From Arenicola marina (taxonomy: Eukaryota > Annelida > Polychaeta > Arenicolidae), in assembly GCA_964019135.1 (NCBI GenBank), contig OZ025255.1:6324001-6388000 (forward strand): a DNA stretch of 64,000 nt. The letters run 5' to 3'. Shown here piece after piece: positions 39,655 to 51,492 of this stretch; position 1 is the stretch's first letter; every line of letters starts with the position of its first letter. The notes beneath the pieces were generated by a model. That model had not been told where the DNA came from and searched no databases. It saw only the letters and a list, made by a program, of their open reading frames with translations. The translations under genes and the position numbers were made by a program.

Positions 39655-40490
39655 AAAAGCTTCATTTTGCCAACAGAAAGCTCCATTTTGCCAACAGGAA
39701 ACTCCATTTTGACCAACAGAAAGCGCTATTTTATCAACAGAAAGCTCCATTTTGCCAACAGAAAGCGCTATTTTGTCAACAGAACGCTCCATTTTATCAA
39801 CAAAAAGCTCCATTTTGCCAACAGAAAGCGCTATTTTATCAACAGGAAGCTCCATTTTTCCAACAAAAAGCGCTATTTTGGCAACAGAAAGCTGCATTTT
39901 GTCGACAGAAAGCTCCATTTTGTCAACAGAAAGCTCCATTGTGCCCACAGAAAGCGCTATTTTATCAACAGAAAGCTCGAGTTTGCCATTAGAAAGCGCT
40001 ATTTTGTCAACAGAAAGCTCCATTTTGCCCACAGAAGGCGCTAATTTGTCAACAGAAAGCTCCATTTTGCCCACAGAAAGCTCCATTTTGTCGACAGAAA
40101 GCTCCGTTGCCGCCAGAAAGCTCCATTTTGTCAACAGAAAGCCCCATTGTGCCCACAGAAAGCGCTATTTTATCAACAGAAAGCTCGAGTTTGCCACCAG
40201 AAAGCGCTATTTTGCCAACAGAAAGCTCCATTTTGCCCACAGAAGGCACTATTTTATCAACATAAAGCTCCATTTTGCCGACAGAAAGCGCTATTTTATC
40301 TAAAGAAAGCTCCATTTTGCCACCAGAAAGCTCCATCTTGCCTACAGAAAACGCTATTTTGTCAACAGAAAGCTCCATTTTGCCAACATAAAGCGCTATT
40401 TTGCCAACAGAAATCTCCATTTTGCCAACGGAAAGCTCCATTTTACCAACATAAATCTCTATTCTATTTTGTCAACAGAAAGCTCTATTG
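39655..40490 (+). repeat. 21-bp minisatellite, unit 3
   Basis: About 39 copies of the 21-bp unit, more diverged than in units 1 and 2. Open frames on both strands (up to about 240 residues) follow from the period. Confidence 0.95.
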
Positions 40491-40734
40491 GACATCAGTT
40501 GCTCTCCAAAGCCGCCAACTATGCTGAATTGCCCTCTGAAGGCTATATTTGGCCCGCCGAAAGCTCTATATATTGACCTCAAATTATGCCTTAAAAGCTC
40601 TATTTGGGCCAAATTGTATGTGTAATGGCCTACTTAGCCAAATTTACTCACTAAAACTCTATTTTGCCCGCTGAAACCTTTATTTGACCCAAATTGTCAA
40701 CTGAATGCACTAATTGACCCCTGATATCCCAATT

Positions 40735-43700
40735 TGACCCTCAGATCCAGATTTGACCCTTCAGATCCAGATTTGATCCCTCAGATCCAGATTTGACCTC
40801 TTGGATCCAGATTTGACCTCTCAGATCCAGATTGACCCCTCAGATCCAGATTTGACCCTCAGATCCAGATTTGACCCTTCAGATCCAGATTTGATCCCTC
40901 AGATCCAGATTTGACCTCTCAGATCCAGATTGACCCCTCAGATCCAGATTTGACCCTCAGATCCAGATTTGACCCTCAGATCCAGATTTGATCCCTCAGA
41001 TCCAGATTTGACCCTCGGATCCAGATTTGACCCTTCAGATCCAGATTTGATCCCTCAGATCCAGATTTGACCTCTCAGATCCAGATTGACCCCTCAGATC
41101 CAGATTTGACCCTCAGATCCAGATTTGATCCATCAGATCCAGATTTGACCTCTTGGAGCCATATTGACCCCTCAGATCCAGATTTGACCCTCAGATCCAG
41201 ATTTGATCCTTCAGATCCAGATTGGACCTCTCAGATCTAGATTTGACCTCTCAGATCCATATTGACCCCTCAGATCCAGATTTGACCCTCAGATCCAGAT
41301 TTGATCCTTCAGATCCACATTGGACTTCTCAGATCCAGAATTGACCTCTCATATCCAGATTGATCCCTCAGATCCAGATTTGATCCATCAGATCCAGATT
41401 TGACCTCTTAGATCCATATTGACCCCTCAGATCCAGATTGGACCTCTCAGATCCAGATTGACCCCTCAGATCCAGATTTGACCCTCAGATCCAGATTTGA
41501 TCCCTCAGATCCAGATTGGACCTCTCAGATCCATATTGACCCCTCAGATCCAGATTTGACCCTCAGATCCAGATTTGATCCCTCAGATCCAGATTTGACC
41601 TCTCAGATCCAGATTGACCCCTCAGATCCAGATTTGACCCTCAGATCCAGATTTGATCCATCAGATCCAGATTTGACCTCTTCGATCCAGATTTTACCTC
41701 TCAGATCCAGATTGACCCCTCAGATCCAGATTTGACCCTCAGATCCAGATTTGACCCTTCAGATCCAGATTTGATCCCTCAGATCCAGATTTGACCTCTC
41801 AGATCCAGATTGACTCCTCATATCCAGATTTGACCCTCAGATCCAGATTTGATCCTTCAGATCCAGATTGGACCTCTCAGATCCAGATTTGACCTCTCAG
41901 ATCCATATTGACCCCTCAGATCCAGATTTGACCCTCAGATTCAGATTTGATCCTTCAGATCCACATTGGACTTCTCAGATCCAGAATTGACCTCTCATAT
42001 CCAGATTGATCCCTCAGATCCAGATTTGATCCATCAGATCCAGATTTGACCTCTTAGATCCATATTGACCCCTCAGATCCAGATTTGACCTCTCAGATCC
42101 ATATTGACCCCTCAGATCCAGATTTGACCCTCAGATCCAGATTTGATCCCTCAGATCAAGATTTGACCTCTCAGATCCAGATTGACCCCTCAGATCCAGA
42201 TTTGACCCTCAGATCCAGATTTGACCCTTCAGATCCGGATTTGATCCCTCAGATCCAGATTTGACCTCTCAGATCCAGATTGACCCCTCAGATCCAGATT
42301 TGACCCTCAGATCCAGATTTGACCCTCAGATCCAGATTTGATCCCTCAGATCCAGATTTGACCCTCGGATCCAGATTTGACCCTTCAGATCCAGATTTGA
42401 TCCCTCAGATCCAGATTTGACCTCTCAGATCCAGATTGACCCCTCAGATCCAGATTTGACCCTCAGATCCAGATTGGATCCATCAGATCCAGATTTGACC
42501 TCTTAGAGCCATATTGACCCCTCAGATCCAGATTTGACCCTCAGATCCCGATTTGATCCTTCAGATCCAGATTGGACCTCTCAGATCCAGATTTGACCTC
42601 TCAGATCCATATTGACCCCTCAGATCCAGATTTGACCCTCAGATCCAGATTTGATCCTTCAGATCCACATTGGACTTCTCAGATCCAGAATTGACCTCTC
42701 ATATCCAGATTGATCCCTCAGATCCAGATTTGATCGATCAGATCCAGATTTGACCTCTTAGATCCATATTGACCCCTCAGATCCAGATTGGACCTCTCAG
42801 ATCCAGATTGACCCCTCAGATCCAGATTTGACCCTCAGATCCAGATTTGATCCCTCAGATCCAGATTGGACCTCTCAGATCCATATTGACCCATCAGATC
42901 CAGATTTGACCCTCAGATCCAGATTTGATCCCTCAGATCCAGATTTGACCTCTCAGATCCAGATTGACCCCTCAGATCCAGATTCGACCCTCAGATCCAG
43001 ATTTGATCCATCAGATCCAGATTTGACCTCTTAGATCCACGTTTTTACCTCTCAGATCCAGATTGACCCCTCAGATCCAGATTTGACCCTCGGATCCAGA
43101 TTTGACCCTTCAGATCCAGATTTGATCCCTCAGATCCAGATTTGACCTCTCAGATCCAGATTGACTCCTCAGATCCAGATTTGACCCTCAGATCCAGATT
43201 TGACCCTTCAGATCCAGATTTGATCCCTCAGATCCAGATTTGACCCTCGGATCCACATTTGACCCTTCAGATCCAGATTTAATCCCTCAGATCCAGATTT
43301 GACCTCTCAGAGCCAGATTTACCCCTCAGATCCAGATTTGACCCTCAGATCCAGATTTGATCCATCAGATCCAGATTTGACCTCTTAGAGCCATATTGAC
43401 CCCTTAGATCCAGATTTGACCCTCAGATCCAGATTTGATCCTTCAGATCCAGATTGGACCTCTCAGATCCAGATTTGACCTCTCAGATCCATATTGACCC
43501 CTCAGATCCAGATTTGACCCTCAGATCCAGATTTGATCCTTCAGATCCAGATTGGACCTCTCAGATCCAGATTTGACCTCTCAGATCCATATTGACCCCT
43601 CAGATCCAGATTTGACCCTCAGATCCAGATTTGATCCTTCAGATCCACATTGGACTTCTCAGATCCAGAATTGACCTCTCATATCCAGATTGATCCCTCA

Positions 43701-44370
43701 GATCCAGATTTGATCCATCAGATCCAGATTTGACCTCTTAGATCCATATTGACCCCTCAGATCCAGATTTGACCTCTCAGATCCATATTGACCCCTCAGA
43801 TCCAGATTTGACCCTCAGATCCAGATTTGATCCCTCAGATCCAGATTTGACCTCTCAGATCCAGATTGACCCCTCAGATCCAGATTTGACCCTCAGATCC
43901 AGATTTGACCCTTCAGATCCAGATTTGATCCCTCAGATCCAGATTTGACCCTCGGATCCAGATTGACCCCTCAGATCCAGATTTGATCCCTCAGATCCAG
44001 ATTTGACCTCTCAGATCCAGATTGACCCCTCAGATCCAGATTTGACCCTCAGATCCAGATTTGATCCATCAGATCCAGATTTGACCTCTTAGATCCATAT
44101 TGACCCCTCAGATCCAGATTTGACCCTCAGATCCAGATTTGATCCTTCAGATCCAGATTGGACCTCTCAGATCCAGATTTGACCTCTCAGATCCATATTG
44201 ACCCCTCAGATCCAGATTTGACCCTCAGATCCAGATTTGATCCTTCAGATCCATATTGACCCCTCAGATCCAGATTTGACCCTCAGATCCAGATTTGATC
44301 CTTCAGATCCACATTGGACCTCTCAGATCCAGAATTGACCTCTCAGATCCAGATTGATGTCTGATACAGA
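40735..44370 (+). repeat. ~19-bp GATCCAG minisatellite, unit 3 (3.6 kb)
   Basis: About 185 copies of the 18-20 bp unit, roughly four times unit 1. A block recurs with a ~1350-bp offset (for example 41478 and 42828 begin matching stretches). The expansion explains most of the length difference between units. Confidence 0.95.
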
Positions 44371-45924
44371 TATCATTCACAGACGCCTATTTTGCCTCTC
44401 AGATCCAGATTGACCTCTCAGCTCCCCATTCGACCTGGACATCCACATTTGCCCTCTCAGATCCCGAGTAGTCATCTGGCATCCCCACTAGACCCGTCAG
44501 ACCCAGATTTAATCTGTCGGATCCAGATTGGACTCATATGATTCTTATTAACTCCCTCATAACCTGATGGAAGCCGCCAGATAGAGATTTGACAACTAGG
44601 ATGCAGATTGACCCGTCGCATCCCTATTTGACCTTCAAATCCCGATTGGACCTTGGTGATCCTGATTGAACATTGCTAATCCAGATTGAACCCAACGAAA
44701 CCAGCTTTGACCCGTCGTATACCAATGTGTCCCACGGATCCCGTTTCGAACCGTCGAATTCGATCCTGCACATCTCGATTTGTCCCACACAACCCTGATC
44801 GACCCATCAGATCCCTATTGGTCCCACGAATCCTGATTAGAGCTCCCGCATCCCTATTCGAACACCCTGCGGACCCTCACTTGCGGAAGACAACCCAAGG
44901 CATCCTCGATACACGCCTCATCACTTCAGAGGGGTGATTTGTTTAGTCCGCTAATGAATGACCAGTGGCCATGGTGCTGGCTTCCCAACGCACACCCCCA
45001 GGAAATCCGGGAAATCCGGAAAAAAAGTCCACACTAGGTCGGCACGAGCATTTGTAATACCATTCACTCAAGCCGCTCACCTAATTCCGAGGCCCCGTCT
45101 TGACCTCAAAACCACGCTATCATATTCAATGTAAAGTTCAAGCCAGGGGACCGAGCATATATACTCAATGTACCGGAATCTAGAAATGGCCCTCATTCCC
45201 TTAATAATCATCGTGGAGGGTCGCGGTTTGGATCACCATGTTCAGAAAGACACGCTCTTTGACCCAAGGTCGATTTTCGTCATTATCGTTTGCTTAATAG
45301 CGACGCTAGAGAGTCGGGACTGGTTTGAAAGGACGGGCAAACGTCGACTTTGGTGAGGAATCCGCATTCGCTTCTAGCCTAGCACGCTTAGTTTTGACGC
45401 TGGAGGGTTCCGTAATTAAGCAACGATGAGTCCGAGAACATGCATTAGGGCGGGACCAAGCACACGTAGAAAGTCGAGATTTGGCCGAATTCACTCAAAA
45501 TGGCGCCCTCTATCTGGGAAAACAGCCCGCGTTGAACAGCAGCCGTTAGATTGTGCTATTCCAGCATCCGCATCGTAGAGGTCCAATTTGGGCCAAATTG
45601 CGCTTTCAGCGAGCCCAATACGGCTTTCAGTGGGCAGTGTGGGCTAGAACGCCTTCGGATATCGGCGTTATTGAGCCCAAATTGGCCATTGAAGGCCCTG
45701 TTTAGCCCAAATTGGCCGCTGAAGGTCGTAATTATTCCAATTCGCCCGTTTATGGCGCTATTGAGCCCACGTTGTTCGTCCAAGGAGCTGTTTAACCCAA
45801 TATGCCCACCCGAAGGCATCATGTAGCCAGCATGAGGCAAAATCAGCTTATAGTATATGTGTTTCTGCATGTCATCGCCTGTACCATAGTTTCGGCGCAT
45901 AAACGGTGAAATGAAGATGAAGTC

Positions 45925-45958
45925 ACTTCTGTCAGTACCTCAGCCTACGGCTGTCTTG
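45925..45958 (+). other. 3' terminus of unit 3 and right edge of the insertion
   Basis: ACTTCTGTCAGT (45925-45936), hairpin CAGCC-TAC-GGCTG (45941-45953), TCTTG, then LINE sequence beginning TTTTCC. The left edge of the array is preceded by GCGTTTTATT. Joining these flanks keeps the LINE frame, so the insertion lies between Ts of a T-rich stretch; the exact base is ambiguous. Confidence 0.8.
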
Positions 45959-46959
45959 TTTTCCTCTTTTACTTTGTCCGCCAGAAAGTTGTATAGGGTT
46001 TTAAGGGTGTCCTGGCTACGCAGTTTCATGCAGAGCCTACGGAGGGTGCGTTTTCGTTTAATGAGATGTATCATCTCTTTGGGCAGGGTGGTTACTGCGT
46101 CAATGACTTTAGTTAGGGGACAGGATTTATGGTAGGCGTCGGTTATGACTACTTCTAGAGCAGAAATAGCCTCATCTATGGAGAGGGGGTCGTTAAGGTG
46201 ATCTGTCTGGACTACTTTACTACGCAGGAGGTCTTGGTATTTATCCCATTTGGTTTTGCTGGGAAACCTAGTCTGTTTAGCGGGTAAGGATTTTATGCAG
46301 GCACGACTTGTTAGGTGCAAGTGGACGGGTAGGTGGTCGCTGCCGACCCCTTCACCCACGAGGCATTCAGAGACAAGAGGGAGGAGATTTTCAGTAACAA
46401 TGACAAAGTCAAGGAGTTCTTTATATCCAGTGGAGACGTTATGATAGGTGGGTTGGTTAGGGTCATTTAGAAGAGTGAGGTCATTGTCTTCTATAACGTT
46501 AAATAGAATGTCACCGTTAGTAGAGGAGGCATTGCAGCCGAAGAATTGGTGTTTGGCATTTAGGTCGCTCATAAAGATACAGCGGTTATAGCGGTTAATA
46601 AAGTGGAGGAAGGCGTTGGGGTTAAGGTTATGGTTGTCTGGACAGTAGTAAGTAACTATAGCCACGGTTTTACCCAGGATGTCAATTTATATGGCAGAGA
46701 GTTCGCCAACAGAGTCGAGAGTGTATGAGATAGGGTTAGAAGGGATGTCGTTTTTAGTAAGGATAGCGGTACCTCCGCCTTGGCTGGTGCGGTCGTCCCT
46801 GCAGACAGTAGTGTACCCTTGGATTTTAAGAGGGAGGTCGGGGGAGACTTTAGTCTCGTTTATGAGGAGAATATCGGGGGAGTGCTCATGCACGTAGTGG
46901 TGGAGCTCTATCTTTTTACTCCTAAAGCTGTTTATGTTTATCTGCATGATACTAGCCAT
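45959..46959 (-). pseudogene. LINE ORF2, 5' part: APE-type endonuclease
   Basis: Starts at ATG 46957-46959 (MASIMQININSFRSKK). Endonuclease motifs: N at residue 8-10, LLINETK (catalytic Glu ~35), GGGTAILTKNDIP, VTYYCPDN, SDLNA (Asp ~132, Asn ~134), LDFVIV (~184) and SDHLPVHL (Asp/His ~208-209). One in-frame nonsense codon, TAA at 46687-46689 (codon 91), interrupts an otherwise collinear domain. Reading then continues through a basic linker (HLIKRKRTLRRLCMKL) to DKVKEEN at about 45960, where the inserted array begins. The start codon lies 8 nt upstream of the end of ORF1 (shared ATGGCTAG), suggesting coupled translation. Confidence 0.88.
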
Positions 46960-48350
46960 GATGGTTTTGATGGGTGGGGTTTATTTTAGGGGTAGCCACG
47001 GCTAGCTGGTGGAGTTGATCGTGGGAGATTCGGGTTTTATAGACCTCGGACATGGTATTAGCCACGAGGCAGATAGATTGGGTGGTGATTGGGGTGGGGG
47101 GGGGGGGGGAGTCTACGAGGAGCGCATTCATTACCTTTACAATAACAATTGCGATACGGAGGGTGTCGTCTACATTCGGGGGTTTGGCTACCTGCAGCTT
47201 TGTCTGGATAGCTGCGGCCTGCGCATATGACATTTGCTCCTTGTAGGCTGAGCAGCCTTTAAAGGTGGAAGGGTGGGACCCACCACAGTTCCCACATTTG
47301 GGGTTGTCTGACTTACAGTCTTTATAACTGTGGGCCTCACTATATTTTTTGCAGACCTGCTGTTTTTGACATCTGCTGGCTGGGTGGCCAAATTCCTGAC
47401 AGTTAAAGCACTGCAGGGCTAGACTTTTTTGTGGCATAGTCTACCACCTTGTATTTCCGGAAGGCTACCCGAATGCCTTCCTTCAATACGATAGCCTTAG
47501 TGGGCTGGTCTGGCAGTTTGACCTTTACCTTCCAGGTCGCTTTGCCAGTCGCATGGCTTATGAGCCGCTGGCAGGGGAAGCCAAGCTCTGTGGCCAGGTC
47601 GTCGGCTGAGATGGCCGGATCGACCCCCTCCATAACACCGAGCAGTGTTTCGGCAGAGTCCCTCGCGGCTCTGGTCTCTCTAAACGAGGCCGAGGGGATA
47701 GGGTTCCCTTCAAGAAGGGCTGTCTTGGCCTCCTGACTGGCAGGGAAGACTAGGAACTTTCCACCTTTAGTGGTCATGGTCTTATTAATGTTAATGGCGC
47801 CTAAGGCCCTTTTAAGTGCTATCGGGTTGTTTTTTAAAGCAGTTGGTAGATCATCTACCACCAGGGGTTTGGGGAGAAGGCTTTTGGGTCGGGGAGGGGG
47901 GGTAGGGGTCGAGCGTTGTTGCTTGGGGTTGCCCTTGTCAGATTTTTCCGACGGTCTTTTTCTTTTTTTATTGCCGACGGGTAGCCAGTCATCCGTACCG
48001 GCTTCCGTGCCAACTGTACTGTTGGCACTGTCACTGGCACCTGTACTGGTGCTCTCCATATCGACTGGGTCCACAGCTGTACAGCTGCGGACGGCGGGTT
48101 GGCCAGCCTGCTCTGGAAACCCTATGGATGGGGCAATTGGCTCAGCAGCTGTACTGCTGCTGAGTGCAGGTAGGGCAGCCTGCTCCTGTCTTACGGCCGG
48201 GGTGGTATCGGTGTTAACAGCTGTACTGCTGTTAATTTGTTGGCTCAAGCCATTAATAATGTACCGTTTTACTTCTGACGGCATTTGGTTACAGTGCTCG
48301 AGCAGCTGTGCAGCTAGTGTATTTCCTTCTGGGCCATTAGGCCGTGACAT
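46952..48350 (-). pseudogene. LINE ORF1: gag-like RNA-binding protein
   Basis: Starts at ATG 48348-48350 (MSRPNGPEGNTLAAQLLEHC). The open frame extends farther upstream but without ATG. A Ser/Thr/Pro-rich N-terminal part and a basic patch (KKRKRPSEK) come first. Next is an RRM-like region (GGKFLVFPAS to IRVAFRKYKV), as in Jockey-clade ORF1. Three zinc knuckles follow: CFNCQEFGHPASRC is intact, CKKYSEAHSYKDC has Tyr for the second Cys, and CGNCGGSHPSTFKGC is complete. A one-base shift in an A6 run near 47430 separates the RRM-like part from the knuckles; a five-A run would restore the frame. The TAG stop is at 46952-46954. A G14 run on plus (47096-47110) codes for prolines. Confidence 0.85.
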
Positions 48351-48953
48351 CTTGCAATTGCGACCATGTAGATATATTATAATGAAAGGAAGCAGAAATA
48401 CTTGCCTATCTCTGTAGCTGTGGTGTGGGGCTCCTTGAGTCTTGGAGGCTGCTGCTCTGAGTCCTATCCGATGCCAGGCAGTGTCTCGCAGTGGTGGCGT
48501 GCAGGCAGCACTGAAAAGAGGCAGATAAGCAGAGTAATATCCAATCAATCAGTGATAATGCCTTGCAAATATCCTTCAAATATCAATCTGTATCCTTTAC
48601 TGGTAGCAGAAACAGCAACAAGTGTTGTGTAAGAACCGGTTCAAAACCGGTTTAAATGAATGCTGCTGTTCCCCGAGCCTCGTCCCCTGCTTTTATTCAC
48701 TGCCCGCGAGGCAGTCCACCGCTCGCTGGCATCGGCGCTCATTGCCCGAGAGCGCGCGGACCTTTTGGTGAGCCCCCGGCCGTGCTGAATGGCGAGCACC
48801 CCCGGCGGCGCCCTCACTGGAGTGCGCGGATCCGGGACGGGATCCGAGGCGTACTATACACCATGCAATGCTGTCGCGACACTGCTAATTATAACAAAGC
48901 ATTCAATTCAACTTCTGTTTAAAAAATGCGTCAAGCAATTTAACCGAATCTGA
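48351..48953. other. LINE 5' UTR and adjoining GC-rich, CpG-dense stretch
   Basis: 48351 to about 48640 is probably LINE 5' untranslated sequence (minus sense). At 48634-48652 two AACCGGTT palindromes are separated by 3 nt. From 48660 to 48850 the DNA is GC-rich with many CpGs and GCGC motifs, quite unlike its AT-rich surroundings. It could be the LINE's internal promoter region or an unrelated CpG island. No gene recognised. Confidence 0.4.
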
Positions 48954-48976
48954 GACACCAGTTGTAAACTGGTGTC
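48954..48976. other. Perfect hairpin, 10-bp stem
   Basis: GACACCAGTT (48954-48963), loop GTA, AACTGGTGTC (48967-48976). Not next to a T run, so not a standard terminator; it may mark the edge of an element. Confidence 0.5.
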
Positions 48977-48979
48977 AGG

Positions 48980-51490
48980 GCGAATGAACGAGAGAGGGAG
49001 ACCGTAGGTTCAGGGTCAATCAATGCGTGTCTCTAAACGGTGACCCAATGTGTTAATAAGAAGTGTGAAGTGTGATTATAGTTTTTAGTTTCGTACCAAA
49101 TAAAACTTGTATGATTCCATGATATAAGTGTTGCAAAAGTATGCTCGGCCGAAACCTCCACCCTCGGAAAAATACCTGGCCGAAACAAAATCGGATGATA
49201 GGGTCAACCCCCTAAAGCACACCCACCTCGCTTGGATCCGCCAATGGCCGTTCGTCATATTAGATTGATTTTATAGTGAACCAATGGCAACTCGTTTGCA
49301 CTTCACAAAGTTCACTATTGTGAAAGCAATGGTCAAGTATAAGTAGCATATTTCCCCGTGATTTCACGAGGCGCCACAAAATAATAAATACCGCTGAACC
49401 ATTACCTTAACATCTGAGATTGCTATGACAAATGGACTCCATACAAAAATGCCAAATTGTATCTCATGACTTAGTCTGGTAATCATTCATTTGATGAATG
49501 AATTCAGAAAATACACTGAAAACTATACCGAAATATCCTCAATTTTACTGATACATTCATTTGCGCGTTACAACAATAACACGAGCAATCGAAGGCCCCA
49601 CCGACGCTTTTATGTTAGATGATAACTTGGGAAAGCCCGATTTACTGTTTCAAAGGCTTCCCCTGAATAGCCTCTATCAGTATTAGGCGTCTGCCGACTT
49701 CACAACCCGCTAACCTCATATAGTATGTTCAGCACATGCATGCGGCTCCGGAGTGGCCGAGCAAACAAACCAGTAGACGATAAGATTGATTAATGCGAAA
49801 ATGCGAGCATTGTAACCTTATCTGTTACAATAAGGAACAGACAAGTACTTTTTTTTTATCAATTTCGACCTTATCAACGCTCGATGGCCCAGTGCAAGCA
49901 GGGCCGTTGGACGCGTCTTATTTCAACGGGGCTGGGGGGATGGGGGTGGCTGAAAATGTATTGGGGCCTTGGCAAGTTAATTCCACCCAAGGACTGTTGG
50001 TCCCTGATTCTCTGGCTGGTGGACAGCTATTGGTTTGCTAGCTGCGACTCAGAGAAGTAACGGCCAATGAGATAAGAGGAAGTCACGGAGTATAGGGTGC
50101 TTGTACAGTCTGCAACGTGTGTAAGCGAAGTTCAGTGTTTTTTCTTTGGATTTGCTTAGACCTACGAAATTTGTGTTTTGTAGTTATAGTTTTATTGTAG
50201 TTACGCCAACGTCTTACCTGTGCTTACGTGTTGGCCGCCGAGTTGTCGCGGCGGACGACGAAAAAAAATATATACAATACTTCTATTTTTTAATATTTCT
50301 CAGACACGTACTTGAGTAAGCGCACTTCAAGGAAGGAGCGTGTTTAATTCGACCACTGGTTCCATATCTTCACACTAGATGCGCCAGAATTATATAACGC
50401 CTGATTAACAGATGTGAATGCACCCAACTACTCGCACCCAAAGATGAAAGGTATATATATGTGGTGTTTTGAAGCGACAATTGCTCGTCACGTCTACTGT
50501 GTCTCAATATGTCAGTGCTGATCTGTAACTGTTTGTTCTCATGGCCACACATCTGCAAAAAAACTTATTATGTCTCAAAAAGAATGTATTTTTTCTTCCT
50601 TTTTTTTCAATATGCTGCATTTGGACATGTTGGATTGCTGGCGTTATCATCCAAACACTGACAATTCACGAAGAAGTGCTTATCTCAGAAAATAATTTCA
50701 ATGAAAATACAGTTAAGTCCTTGTAGTGCATAACATATTCGAACTACGGATATTAATGGACATGTTGTTACAAACGTAAATACAATATTGGCCGTGGCTA
50801 TTCGCGCTTGTCTGACGTCTGATCACGGGATTGCTACTCCACTCCCATTATCTGAGGCCCCCTAACACGTTGGCCAACCAGGGCCCAGTCATTTGGCGGT
50901 TCACGCCCTCATTGACCGCGGGATGTTTTGAGCACGGGACATATTGACAGCCAGAGGGGGGTGGGTGGAAGGGGCCGGGGTGTGGAGGGGGGAGAGGTCT
51001 GCGTTGGTGCCGGGGGTTTGGTGGTCAGCGTTTGAACGGGGTGGGGGCATGCTCCGGTGGCGGCGGGATTACGATAAACGACGGGTAGGTGTTATTCACT
51101 GAGCCGAGGCGGCGTATCTTGCGGGGTTGTGCTGGTTGTTATATGTTAATCGACTTAAAAAAAGCATCGCGGACACCAGTTTAAAACATTATTATGAGAA
51201 ATTATCGTTTATTATTTGGGTTTGACATCGCAAGGCACCCTAATACATAATACAGACGTAATACATAAATATGAACAGGCCATATAAAGGCACCAAAACA
51301 TGCATATTGATGACATGCAATTTGCAAAACCTGTTTTTTTCCTGATGAAAAACATATTCTATGGAGCGTCAGTGCAGATTAATTTTCGGCGAGTCGCTCC
51401 CGTGAACAACAACAACTATTTTTTCAGTACCACGTTTCGGTTGTCATGGTACCACGTCACTAGCAACAACGTAACCGGTCTTCGTATGAC
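48980..51490. other. Intergenic, no gene seen
   Basis: About 2.5 kb of mixed, mostly AT-rich sequence. Frames are short and lack family motifs. G-rich stretches at 50955-51060 could form quadruplexes. 50100-50270 ends in a C/G-rich block and an A run but shows no clear exon. Confidence 0.5.
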
Positions 51491-51492
51491 GA

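Larger units (their letters stand above)
25438..45958 (+). mobile_element. Tandem array of three Helentron/HINE-like units inside the LINE
   Basis: A single 20.5-kb insertion into LINE ORF2 made of three direct head-to-tail units (25438-31067, 31068-37297, 37298-45958). All three 3' ends have CTTCTGTCAGT, 4 nt, the hairpin CAGCC-TAC-GGCTG, then TCTTG. The 5' ends of units 1 and 2 begin ACTGACAGAAG, the inverted complement of the internal 3' repeat. Asymmetric terminal inverted repeats, a 3' hairpin, insertion between Ts, no clear target duplication and tandem head-to-tail copies are the published hallmarks of Helentron/Helitron2 elements and their non-autonomous HINE derivatives. No Rep or helicase frame exists inside, so the array is non-autonomous. 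The alternative is a TIR element amplified by ordinary unequal exchange. Confidence 0.7.
37298..45958 (+). mobile_element. HINE-like unit 3 (8.7 kb), mosaic
   Basis: Lacks the 5' hairpin and begins within the GTTT run. Its first ~850 bp are clearly diverged from units 1 and 2 though collinear. From about 38140 it is nearly identical to unit 2, and in the ~30-bp repeats it matches unit 1 better. It has the longest GATCCAG array and a full tail (44370-45924). The 3' inverted repeat is at 45925-45936 and the hairpin at 45941-45953. The LINE resumes at about 45959. No protein-coding capacity recognised. Confidence 0.75.
23396..48640 (-). mobile_element. Jockey-clade LINE, split by a 20.5-kb insertion
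   Basis: On the minus strand the order is ORF1 (gag-like with CCHC knuckles, from 48350), ORF2 endonuclease (from 46959), then reverse transcriptase ending at 23750. This order, an 8-nt ORF1/ORF2 overlap, an APE-type endonuclease and no RNase H after the RT are typical of the Jockey clade. ORF2 is cut in the linker between endonuclease and RT by the insertion at 25438-45958; the two flanks meet in the same reading frame across a T-rich site. Both outer ends are approximate: no poly(A) tail or target-site duplication was found. Besides the insertion I see one nonsense codon and two single-base frameshifts, so this copy is dead. The RT and endonuclease catalytic motifs are otherwise intact, so it is not very old. 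Confidence 0.88.

Noticed and set aside
47425-47440. A AAA AAG slippery heptamer in LINE ORF1 as a programmed frameshift
   Set aside because: A -1 slip meets a stop at once (GTC TAG); the zinc knuckles are in the +1 frame, so a simple one-base expansion of the A run explains it better.
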